Of a stretch of 64,000 nucleotides of DNA, positions 43,429 to 51,757 are shown one piece after another (position 1 is the stretch's first letter; each line of letters opens with the position of its first letter). This DNA comes from CAMPJU01 sp036675265 (lineage in GTDB: Bacteria > Pseudomonadota > Gammaproteobacteria > Xanthomonadales > Xanthomonadaceae), in the NCBI GenBank assembly GCA_036675265.1, contig JAKFFJ010000050.1:1-64000 (forward strand), written 5' to 3'. The notes beneath the pieces were generated by a model. That model did not search any database and was not told where the DNA came from. It saw only the letters and a list, made by a program, of their open reading frames with translations. A program made the translations under genes and the position numbers.

Positions 43429-46400
43429 TGCCGGGCGCCGGTCGGCCACCGGGGAGTGCCGGCGACGACGCCACCGCCACCGGGTTGTACGCGCACAACG
43501 ATTTCGCGCCAGGCAGCGTGCTCGCCGAGCGTTTCCGCATCGAGTCGATCCTGGGCGTCGGGGGCATGGGCGTCGTCTACCGCGCGACCGACCAGGCACT
43601 GGGCGTCCCCGTCGCGCTGAAGCTGCTGCGACCGGAGCTGATGCATCGCCCGGACGCGTTCGAGCGCTTCCGCCAGGAATTGCTGCTCGCGCGCCAGGTC
43701 TCCAACCCGCACGTGGTGCGCATCCACGACCTGGCCAGGCACGATGATGGCCAGTGGTTGATCAGCATGGACTTCGTCGAGGGCGAGTCGCTGGACCGGC
43801 GACTCGACCGGGAAGGCCCGATGCCGGTCGAGGATGCCCTGCGCATCACGCGCCAGCTCGCCGAAGGCCTCGGCGCCGCGCATGCAAAGGGTGTCGTCCA
43901 CCGCGACCTGAAGCCTTCCAACGTGCTGCTCGACGGCGAAGGCAATGCCTACATCAGCGACTTCGGCGTGGCCCGCTCGCTGGCCACCAGCGGCATGACC
44001 CAGTCGGGCACGGTCGTCGGCACCCCCGATTACCTGTCGCCCGAGCAGGCGCGGGGCGAGCCGGTCGATGCGCGCAGCGACCTGTATGCGCTCGGCCTGA
44101 TCCTGTACGAAATGCTCGCCGGCAAGCCGCCATTCGCGGGCGGCACGGTGAGCGAGATCCTGGCGCAGCGGATGATGCGCACGCCCGATCCGGTGACGCG
44201 CGCGCGACCCGACGTGCCCGCATGGCTGGCGCGGCTGGTCGACCGCCTGTTGCGGCCGCAACCGGCCCACCGCTTGCAGGATGGGGCCGCGGTGATGGCC
44301 GCGATCGATCGCCGGGAAGTCCCGCGCGACTGGCGCCAGGCATGGCCGCTGCGCCATGCGGGCCTGGCCGCAGGCGGCGTGCTGGTGCTCGCGCTGGCGA
44401 TGGGCGCTGGCTGGTGGCTGCAGCGCGGCAATGCGCCTGTCGTCGCCGCATCGCCGCCGCTCGAGCGCCTGCTGGTCATGCCGCTCCAGGCCGAAGGCTT
44501 GCCCGCCCCGCGCATCGCGGCGCTGGGCGCGCACCTGCGAGACGGCCTGGCGGCACGGGAGGGGCTCGCGATCGTGGACCGCGAGCGGACCCTCCAGGCG
44601 CAACGCCAGCTCGATGCCACCGGCGGCGCGCCCGCCGACCCGGACGCCTTGCGCGAGCTCGCCGCGGCCGAGCGCGTACTGCTCCCACGCCTGCAACAAT
44701 CCGGCGAGGGATGGCAGGCCAGTGCCATGCTGCATGGCCCCGGCGACCGGGCGGTCCCCCTGGAAGGACCGGTGGCCGCCGACGCGGCGGCAGCCCTGGC
44801 GGCCTGGCGGCGCCAGCCGGCCGTGGTCGCGGCGCTCGGGGAACCCGCCGCTGGCGGGGGCATGCGCTTGCCGGAAGACCGCGACGCGCTGGACGCCTAC
44901 GGCGCCGGCCTGCTCGCGCACGCCGCCGGCGAGTTGCCGGACGCCTTGCGCCAGCTGCAGCTCGCGACCGAAACCGCGCCGCACTACGCGGACGCGTGGC
45001 TCGCACTCGCCGAGGCCGCGCAGGCCACGGGCGACCTGGACCTGGCCTACGAAGCGTTGCAGCACGGCGAGCGCGTGCTGGGCACCGATGCGCCGCCGCA
45101 GTTGCGGCGCCGCTTCACCGCCGAACTGGCGGTGCTGGAAGGCGACGCCGTGGCCGCGGTCGCCGCCTGGCGCGCGCGCACCGAAGCCACGCCGGACGAC
45201 ACCTTCGCCGCACTCCACCTGGCCCGCGCGCAGGGCGCCGGGGGCGACTTCGCCGCGGCGGTCGACGGCCTGCAGGCGCTCAGCCGGCGCGACGCCAACG
45301 ACCCGCGCATCTGGTACGAACTCGGCAAGTTCTCGATCCTCAGCGGCGACGCGCGGCGCGCCGTCGACGAACACCTGGTGCGCGCGCTCGTGCTGTTCAA
45401 GCGCGGCAGCAACCGGTTCGGCGAAGCCGAGACGCTCAACGCGCTGGGCATCGGCTACGGGCGCCTGGGCCAGACCGCCGACGCCGCGCAGCAGTACCGC
45501 GCGGCGGCCGAGTTGCGGCGCGCCATCGGCAACCGCCGCGGCGTGGCGACCAGCCTGCGCAACCTGGCCAACATCGAGTCCATGACGGGCGACTTCGAGG
45601 CCGCCGCCGACCACCTGGACGAGGCTCGCGCCCTGCATGCCGAACTGGGCGATCGCGACGGCCTGGCCGCCATCGACAACGAACTCGGCCTGCTGGCGGA
45701 GGAACGGGGGGACTACCCGGCGGCCCTCGGCCACTACCGCGAGGCGCTGCAGACCTGGCGCCAGCTCGGCGACCCGCACGGCACCGCACAGGCGCTCAAC
45801 AACATCGGGTTCGCGAACTACCAGCTGGGCGCCTACGACGACGCGCAGGTGTACTGGCAGCAGGCGGCCGAGGCGTACGAGCAGCTGGGGAGCGCGACGG
45901 GGCGCATCCGCACGGACCAGAACCTCGGCTTGCTGGCGATGGCGCGCGGCCACTGGTCGCAGGCGCGCGACCTGCTGGAAGCGTCGCTGGCGGACGCGCA
46001 GCGCCAGCAGATGGTGGAGGAAGCCGCGGTGAGCCATCGCAACCTCGCCGAACTGGAGTCGTGGCAGGGACACGTGGCAAAGGCGCTGGAACAGGCGTCG
46101 CGCGCCGAAGCGCTGTTCCGGCAGCGCGAGGACCAGCGCGGCCTGGCCGACGCGGGGCTGCTGCGCGCACAGGCCCTGCTTGCCGCGCACGCCGACGACC
46201 AGGCCCGATCCGTGCTGGACGGGCTGCAACCGGTGCTCGCCGGCGCCTCCGCGGAGCAGCGCGCGATGGAGCGCCTGCTGCGCGCGCAACTGGCCCGTCG
46301 TGCGGGAGACGACGACGCGGCCACGGCCGCGCTGGCCCAGGCCCGTGCGCTGGCCGCCGCGTCGGGCGTGCGCCAGCTGCAACTCCAGATCGCGCTGGAG

Positions 46401-46784
46401 GCCGCGCGGGCCGGCGAACCCGATCCGGCGCTCGACGAAGCGACCGCGCGCCTGGGCCACGCCGGCCTGCGCCTGGCGTGGCTGGAATTGCGGATGGCCG
46501 AGGCCCTCGCGGGCGCAGGCCAGTCGCCCGCGGAAGCGCTGGCCGCGTGGCGCGAGGCGTCGGGGCTGTTGCGCGAAGGCGACTTCGTGCGCGCGCACCG
46601 CCTGCAGCACCTCGCCGCACGGGCGCTCGCGGCGTCGGGCGACGAGGCGGCCGCGGACGCCGCCCGGACCCGCGCGGCGCGTTCGTTCCAGTCCATGCGC
46701 GAAGCGTTGCCCGACACCCTGCGCGCGGGATTCGACGACCGCGACGCGGACGCGATCGCCACGCTGGAGCCGCGCATGCCATGA
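43428..46784 (+). CDS. Membrane Ser/Thr protein kinase with extracytoplasmic TPR region
   Basis: 1118 residues. Hanks-type kinase domain (about 36-290): Gly loop GVGGMGVVY (43-51), Lys65, HRDLKPSN (158-165), DFG 178-180, SPEQ activation region, RSDLYALG. Membrane helix about 311-332. The outer region begins with a TolB/CadC-like segment (LLVMPLQAEGLPAPRIAALG, about 345-480) and then many TPR helices (about 500-1110), a peptide- or protein-sensing superhelix. Kinase residues are intact, so it should be active. The stop overlaps the histidine kinase start (ATGA). Confidence 0.92.
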   Translation: MPGAGRPPGSAGDDATATGLYAHNDFAPGSVLAERFRIESILGVGGMGVVYRATDQALGVPVALKLLRPELMHRPDAFERFRQELLLARQVSNPHVVRIHDLARHDDGQWLISMDFVEGESLDRRLDREGPMPVEDALRITRQLAEGLGAAHAKGVVHRDLKPSNVLLDGEGNAYISDFGVARSLATSGMTQSGTVVGTPDYLSPEQARGEPVDARSDLYALGLILYEMLAGKPPFAGGTVSEILAQRMMRTPDPVTRARPDVPAWLARLVDRLLRPQPAHRLQDGAAVMAAIDRREVPRDWRQAWPLRHAGLAAGGVLVLALAMGAGWWLQRGNAPVVAASPPLERLLVMPLQAEGLPAPRIAALGAHLRDGLAAREGLAIVDRERTLQAQRQLDATGGAPADPDALRELAAAERVLLPRLQQSGEGWQASAMLHGPGDRAVPLEGPVAADAAAALAAWRRQPAVVAALGEPAAGGGMRLPEDRDALDAYGAGLLAHAAGELPDALRQLQLATETAPHYADAWLALAEAAQATGDLDLAYEALQHGERVLGTDAPPQLRRRFTAELAVLEGDAVAAVAAWRARTEATPDDTFAALHLARAQGAGGDFAAAVDGLQALSRRDANDPRIWYELGKFSILSGDARRAVDEHLVRALVLFKRGSNRFGEAETLNALGIGYGRLGQTADAAQQYRAAAELRRAIGNRRGVATSLRNLANIESMTGDFEAAADHLDEARALHAELGDRDGLAAIDNELGLLAEERGDYPAALGHYREALQTWRQLGDPHGTAQALNNIGFANYQLGAYDDAQVYWQQAAEAYEQLGSATGRIRTDQNLGLLAMARGHWSQARDLLEASLADAQRQQMVEEAAVSHRNLAELESWQGHVAKALEQASRAEALFRQREDQRGLADAGLLRAQALLAAHADDQARSVLDGLQPVLAGASAEQRAMERLLRAQLARRAGDDDAATAALAQARALAAASGVRQLQLQIALEAARAGEPDPALDEATARLGHAGLRLAWLELRMAEALAGAGQSPAEALAAWREASGLLREGDFVRAHRLQHLAARALAASGDEAAADAARTRAARSFQSMREALPDTLRAGFDDRDADAIATLEPRMP

Positions 46785-47527
46785 ACGACCCCTCCTCGCC
46801 CGCCAACGACCTGCCGCCGCTCTCGCTGGAGGCGATCAGCGCGCAGTACGAACGGTTGCTGCAGCGCCTGGAAGCCAACGAGCGCGAGTTCCGGCGTCTT
46901 GGACGCGCGGTATGGCGCGTGCAGGAGGACGAGCGCCGGCGCCTGGCGCGCGACCTGCATGACGGGCTCGGCCAGAACCTGACCGCCCTCAAGCACCGCC
47001 TGTCGCAGGTCGCGGGCGACCTCGACGGCGACGCGCGCGTCCGGCTCGACGCAGCCATCGCGCTTTGCGCCGACACGCTGGAGGACACCCGCCACCTGTC
47101 GCGCCTGCTGCGCCCCCCGATCCTCGACGACCTGGGCCTGGTGGCCGCGTTGCGCTGGCTCGCGCGCAGCCAGTCCGAATCCGCCGGGGTCGAGGTGGTC
47201 GCCGAGATCGTCGAGCCATTGCCGCCGCTCGACAGCGACCTGCAGACCTTGCTGTTCCGCGTCGCGCAGGAGGCGCTGACCAACGTCGCCCGCCATTCGG
47301 GGGCGCGCACCGCGCTGCTGCGGCTGGTCGCGCGCGACGGCACGTTGCGCCTGCAGGTCGCGGACGACGGACGTGGCTGCGACCCGGACGCCGCCTTGCG
47401 TACCGGCGGCAGCGGCCTGGGCGGCATGCGCGAGCGGCTCCGCCTGTACGACGGCCGGCTCGAGCTGCATTCGCTCCCGGGCGAAGGCCTCCGGTTGCGC
47501 GCGGTGGTTCCCCTCGCCCCCCGCTGA
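46781..47527 (+). CDS. NarL-type sensor histidine kinase, soluble, no sensor domain
   Basis: 248 residues. A coiled-coil lead (about 20-45, LEAISAQYERLLQRLEAN) precedes HisKA_3 with the H-box RRRLARDLHDGLGQ (phospho-His60) and an HATPase domain (LFRVAQEALTNVARHS, DDGRGCD, GGSGLGGMRERL). There is no membrane helix and no PAS, GAF or periplasmic domain, so input must come from a partner protein, plausibly the Ser/Thr kinase or the FHA-GAF protein. The response regulator follows after 55 bases. Confidence 0.9.
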   Translation: MNDPSSPANDLPPLSLEAISAQYERLLQRLEANEREFRRLGRAVWRVQEDERRRLARDLHDGLGQNLTALKHRLSQVAGDLDGDARVRLDAAIALCADTLEDTRHLSRLLRPPILDDLGLVAALRWLARSQSESAGVEVVAEIVEPLPPLDSDLQTLLFRVAQEALTNVARHSGARTALLRLVARDGTLRLQVADDGRGCDPDAALRTGGSGLGGMRERLRLYDGRLELHSLPGEGLRLRAVVPLAPR

Positions 47528-47582
47528 TTGCTTGACGGGGCGCGCCCGGGCGCGCAGCGTAGGGCGGACAGGGGGAAATACG

Positions 47583-48230
47583 ATGGGCATGCTGTTGCGC
47601 GTGCTGATCGCGGACGACCACACGCTCGTGCGCGAAAGCCTGGTGAGCCTGCTGCAGGCCGGCGGCGACGTCCAGGTCGTGGCGCAGGCCTCCGACGGCA
47701 TCGAGACCGTCGAAAAGGCGATCGCCACGCGGCCGGACGTGGTCGTGACCGACATCTCCATGCCGCGGCTGGGCGGCATCGAGGTCGTGCGCCGCCTGCA
47801 CGAGGCATTGCCGGAAACGCGGGTGCTGGTGCTGACCATGCACCAGGAGGACGAGTACGTGCTGCAGGCGGTCCGGGCCGGCGCGTCCGGCTACCTGGTC
47901 AAGGACAGCGCCGCCGCCGAACTGCTGGCCGCGGTGCGCAGCCTGCAGGCCGGGCGTGGCTACTTCGGCCCGCAGGCGTCCCGCGCGCTGGCCGAGCAGA
48001 TGCAGAACCCGGACCGCACCGTCGACGATCCGTACGGCCGGCTGACCGCGCGCGAGCGGGAGGTCTTCCACCTGGTCATCGAAGGCCTGACCACCAAGGA
48101 AATCGCGCGTCGCCTGGACATCAGCGTGAAGACCGCGGAAAACCACCGTGCCCGGGTCATCGCGAAGGTCGGCGTGCGCAACACCGCCGAGCTCGTCCGC
48201 TACGCGCTGCGGCGCGGCCTGCTGGATTGA
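47583..48230 (+). CDS. LuxR/NarL-family response regulator
   Basis: 215 residues. REC domain (about 5-120) with acidic pocket Asp11-Asp12, phospho-acceptor Asp57 in VVTDISMPRLGG, switch Thr in LVLTMHQ and Lys107. C-terminal LuxR HTH (about 148-210, LTAREREVFHLVIEGLTTKEIARRL with HRARVIAKV). DNA targets unknown; promoters of the flanking subtilase genes are obvious candidates. A GGGGG tract is near the start. Confidence 0.93.
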   Translation: MGMLLRVLIADDHTLVRESLVSLLQAGGDVQVVAQASDGIETVEKAIATRPDVVVTDISMPRLGGIEVVRRLHEALPETRVLVLTMHQEDEYVLQAVRAGASGYLVKDSAAAELLAAVRSLQAGRGYFGPQASRALAEQMQNPDRTVDDPYGRLTAREREVFHLVIEGLTTKEIARRLDISVKTAENHRARVIAKVGVRNTAELVRYALRRGLLD

Positions 48231-48346
48231 CCAGACGCTCCCGTATTGGGTGATTCCCCCCGGCCGGGCTGGGGTGGTTCATGGATGGCAGCGCGCCCCT
48301 GGCGGACACACGCTGCATCGTGCCCCCCACCGCGAGTCCCTCCCCC

Positions 48347-51151
48347 ATGTCCGCCATCCGCCCCCTGCGCGCGAGCCTGCTCGCCATCGCGATCCTCGCC
48401 ACGCCGATGCTGTCGGAGGCCCGTCGCCTCGACGCCGACCTGGAAGCCATGCTGCCGCTGCTCGCCCCCGGCGAAACCGTCGAGGTCGTCATCAGCTTCG
48501 ACCAGGACGGTGCGCCGACGGCGGCGCAACGCCTGCGCCTGTCGGCCTTGGGCCTGACCGGCGTCACCATGCGCTCGTTGCCGATCGCCGGCGCCGTCGC
48601 CACGCCCGCGCAGGTCCGGCAGCTGCTCGCCATGGACGACGTGCGTTCCGTGTGGCTCAACGCCCCGCTGGACCTGGAGAACCGGGAAGCGACCCGCCTG
48701 ACCGGCGTCGACCGCCTGCGCACCGACGGCGACATCCGCGTGCGCGGCCTGCCCGTCAGCGGACGCGGCATCGGCGTGGTGGTGAACGACTCCGGCGTCG
48801 ACGGCACCCATCGCGACATCAAGTACCCGAACCACGTGGTGCAGAACGTGCTCGCCCAGACCAACCTGCAGGCGTTCGACGCGATGCTGCCGGTCACCTA
48901 CGTCGAGGGCGTCGCCGACACCGACATCGGCGGCGGCCATGGCAGCCATGTCGCCGGGATCATCGGCGCCACCGGTGCGTCGTCATCGCCCGCCCTCGCC
49001 TTCGAGGGCGTCGCGCCCGGTGCGCGCATCGTCGGTTACGGGTCCGGCGCGGGCCTGTTCATCCTCGACACCATCGGCGGGTTCGACTACGCGCTGACCA
49101 ACCAGGCGCAATACGACATCCGCGTCGTGTCCAATTCGTTCGGCAACACCGGCGACGTCGGCACCGACTTCGACCCGGACGACCCGACCAACATCGCCAC
49201 CAAGGCGCTGGCGGACCGCAACGTGGTGGTCGTGTTCTCGGCGGGCAACGCGGGATCCGGCGAAGGCACCATCACCGGCAACTTCAAGAAGGCGCCCTGG
49301 GTGATCACGGTCGCCGCGGGCGACAAGCAGGGCGGGCTGGCGGACTTCTCCTCGCGCGGCGAGGATGGCAACGGCGGCACCGTCCAGGTCGACGGCGAGA
49401 CGTTCACCTGGGTCGACCGGCCCACCGTGACCGCGCCGGGCGTGGACATCTACTCGGTGCGTGCGAGCACCGCCGACCCGACCTTCCACGCGGCGATCGA
49501 TGCCGAGGCCGAGGAGATCGGCGCGAACAACGCGCTGTACTACACCAAGCTGTCCGGCACCTCGATGGCGGCCCCGCACATCTCGGGCGTGGTCGCATTG
49601 ATGCTGGAGGCCAACCCCGACCTGCACTGGAGCGAAGTGAAGCAGATCCTGCAGGACACCGCGACGAACATTCCCGGGCGCGACCCGTGGGAGTCCGGCG
49701 CGGGGTACGTCAACGCCTATGCCGCCGTCCAGGCCGCCCTGGGCGCCCCGGGTTACGGCACCACCGTCAATGCGTTCCGCGACTTCAACGCCGACGCGCA
49801 GGTCTCGCTGGCAAGCGATGTCGACCACGTGGTCGACTTCAGTCCGGTCGGCCCGACGGGGTCGGTGCAGTTCGAAGTCGGCCCGTCGATCTCGCTGGTC
49901 GCCGCGCGCGCCAACGTCGGCGACAACACCGTGGCGATCAGCCTGACCGACCCGAAGGGCAACCGGTACGGCTCGTCGATCGCATTGCCCGTCATCGGCC
50001 AGAACATCTCGGCGACCGCGCCCGGCATGCCCGGCACCTGGACGCTGACCGTGCGCGGCATCGGTGGCGTGTCCGACGTGGACGTCGATCCGGCCAACGT
50101 CACGAACGGCTACGGGTTGCCGGGCCAGGTGACGGTCAACGTGCGCCAGCTGCAGACGGATGGCTACACCGGGCTGGGCGACGTGGCCGGCCACGCCGGC
50201 CAGGGCTTCATCGAGTACGGCGTGTCCAACCGGCTGGTGGATGGCTACGACGACGGCACCTTCCGTCCGGACGCCCCGATCACCCGTGGCGAGATGGCGG
50301 TCTACCTCTCGATGGGCAACGCGGTCCGGCAGAACCTCCCGTTCGACGGCACCTCCAGTTTCGTGGACGTGCCGCGGGGCAGCGTGCTGTCGCCCTTCGC
50401 CGAGGGCGCCGCCTCGCAGGGCGCGGCGCTGCGCGACGTGGCGCAACGCCAGGCGGGCGTGATGGGCGTGTACCAGGGCGCGTTCCGGCCGGACGATCCG
50501 GTCACGCGTGCCAGCCTCGCCTACTCGCTGGTGCAGGGACTGGGCCTGCAGGACCAGGCGCAGGGATTCGCGTCCTCGATCCGGACGGAGACCTACACCG
50601 GCACGATCGGGCCTTCGGTCGAGAACATGGAAGTGCACGACATCCCCGTGCAGGTCGGCGACGACGTGACCACCCTGGAAGCGAGCCTGGGCTGGGATGC
50701 CGGCGTGCCCGCGCAGGACCTGGACCTCTACCTGCTCGATCCCGACGGCAACCAGGTGGCCTCGGCCGCGACCGTCGGCAACCCGGAAATCGTGCAGTAC
50801 GCCGTGCTGCGGCCCGGCACGTACACCTGGCGCGTCACCGGTTACGCCACTGCCAGCGCCAGCTACACCCTGGCGAGCACGCAACACGGTTCGGGCGGCA
50901 CGTCCGAGGTGACGGTGCTGGTCGGCGGCGAGCGCATCCCGGTGGAGGATGCCGCGTCGATCCCGGCGAGCCTGCGCGGCTATGTGCAACTGGCGCTGGA
51001 CCTCGGCCTGCTCAATGCGCGCTTCGAACTGGTGCAGGGTCCCTTCGACCCCGCGCCGACCCTGAAGGCGTGGTTCGATCCGACCCGTGACGTGACCCGC
51101 GCGGGCTATGCCGCGGCGACGGCGCGGTGGCACGCGGCCTGGTTGCAGTAG
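48347..51151 (+). CDS. Secreted S8 subtilase with SLH-like repeats and PPC-like insert (paralogue 2)
   Basis: 934 residues. Signal peptide 1-25, I9-like propeptide (about 40-110), S8 domain with Asp148, His198 (GHGSHVAG), Asn301, Ser406 (SGTSMAAPH), a beta region (about 495-585), then SLH-like units (about 605-655, 670-735 and 860-930). Between units 2 and 3 lies about 100 residues (about 748-848, DLDLYLLDPDGNQVASA, GTYTWRVTGYA) like a pre-peptidase C-terminal (PPC) beta domain, absent in the paralogue at 38682-41174. The start is chosen for the signal peptide; ATG 48281 has a better ribosome-site-like GGGGTGG. Confidence 0.92.
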   Translation: MSAIRPLRASLLAIAILATPMLSEARRLDADLEAMLPLLAPGETVEVVISFDQDGAPTAAQRLRLSALGLTGVTMRSLPIAGAVATPAQVRQLLAMDDVRSVWLNAPLDLENREATRLTGVDRLRTDGDIRVRGLPVSGRGIGVVVNDSGVDGTHRDIKYPNHVVQNVLAQTNLQAFDAMLPVTYVEGVADTDIGGGHGSHVAGIIGATGASSSPALAFEGVAPGARIVGYGSGAGLFILDTIGGFDYALTNQAQYDIRVVSNSFGNTGDVGTDFDPDDPTNIATKALADRNVVVVFSAGNAGSGEGTITGNFKKAPWVITVAAGDKQGGLADFSSRGEDGNGGTVQVDGETFTWVDRPTVTAPGVDIYSVRASTADPTFHAAIDAEAEEIGANNALYYTKLSGTSMAAPHISGVVALMLEANPDLHWSEVKQILQDTATNIPGRDPWESGAGYVNAYAAVQAALGAPGYGTTVNAFRDFNADAQVSLASDVDHVVDFSPVGPTGSVQFEVGPSISLVAARANVGDNTVAISLTDPKGNRYGSSIALPVIGQNISATAPGMPGTWTLTVRGIGGVSDVDVDPANVTNGYGLPGQVTVNVRQLQTDGYTGLGDVAGHAGQGFIEYGVSNRLVDGYDDGTFRPDAPITRGEMAVYLSMGNAVRQNLPFDGTSSFVDVPRGSVLSPFAEGAASQGAALRDVAQRQAGVMGVYQGAFRPDDPVTRASLAYSLVQGLGLQDQAQGFASSIRTETYTGTIGPSVENMEVHDIPVQVGDDVTTLEASLGWDAGVPAQDLDLYLLDPDGNQVASAATVGNPEIVQYAVLRPGTYTWRVTGYATASASYTLASTQHGSGGTSEVTVLVGGERIPVEDAASIPASLRGYVQLALDLGLLNARFELVQGPFDPAPTLKAWFDPTRDVTRAGYAAATARWHAAWLQ

Positions 51152-51180
51152 CCGGCGCAACGCGTGGCGCAAGGAAAACA

Positions 51181-51201
51181 CCGCCGCCCGATGGGCGGCG
51201 G
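51181..51201 (+). terminator. Hairpin after subtilase 2 (weak terminator candidate)
   Basis: CCGCCGCCC-GAT-GGGCGGCGG, a perfect 9-bp stem 30 bases after the stop. Only two T follow, so termination would be inefficient or rho-assisted. Confidence 0.4.
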
Positions 51202-51256
51202 TTGCCCATTGGACCCGTAGTATTCTCGACGGCGTGCGGACCCCGGAGCCCCGTCG

Positions 51257-51733
51257 ATGAAACGCCTGACCCTCGCACTCTTGTCCATGCTCGTGGCCGT
51301 GGCGCTGGCCGCCTGCGCGGGTGGCCCGGTCCGCCGCGTCTCGGAACCGGCCGCGGCGATCCAGCAACTGACCGTGCAGGCCGACGGCCACTGGACGGTC
51401 GCGCTGCGGATCGACAACTTCAGCAGCATCCCGATGCGTTTCGAAGCGGTCGAGCTGGCGATGACCGTCGACGGCGTCGCCGCCGGGACGTTGCGCGGCA
51501 GTGCGGGCATCACCATCGGGCCGGAATCGGCCGACGTCGCCAGCCTGCCCTTCTCCCCGTCGGCCGGGGCGCGGCTGCGGATCGCCGATGCCCTGGCCGC
51601 GCGACGCAGCGTGTCCTACACGCTTGCCGGCCGGCTCGACGCCGTGCCCGAGGACGGCGGCAGCCGCAGCTTCGACATCGATCGCCAGAGCGCGATGACG
51701 CCGGTGCCGGGGTTGCCCGGCGTGCTTCGCTGA
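51257..51733 (+). CDS. LEA14-like lipoprotein (hypothetical)
   Basis: 158 residues. Lipoprotein signal (LTLALLSMLVAVALAAC, Cys about 20). The rest resembles the late-embryogenesis-abundant type 2 beta fold: VTLRIDNFSS-like WTVALRIDNFSSIPMRFEAVELAMTVDGVAAGTL, then RSVSYTLAGRLDA. Such proteins sit on the outer membrane and are thought to bind small hydrophobic molecules; function here unproven. GGAGCC lies near the start. Confidence 0.7.
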   Translation: MKRLTLALLSMLVAVALAACAGGPVRRVSEPAAAIQQLTVQADGHWTVALRIDNFSSIPMRFEAVELAMTVDGVAAGTLRGSAGITIGPESADVASLPFSPSAGARLRIADALAARRSVSYTLAGRLDAVPEDGGSRSFDIDRQSAMTPVPGLPGVLR

Positions 51734-51757
51734 CCGCGCGCCGATGGACGTGCATCG

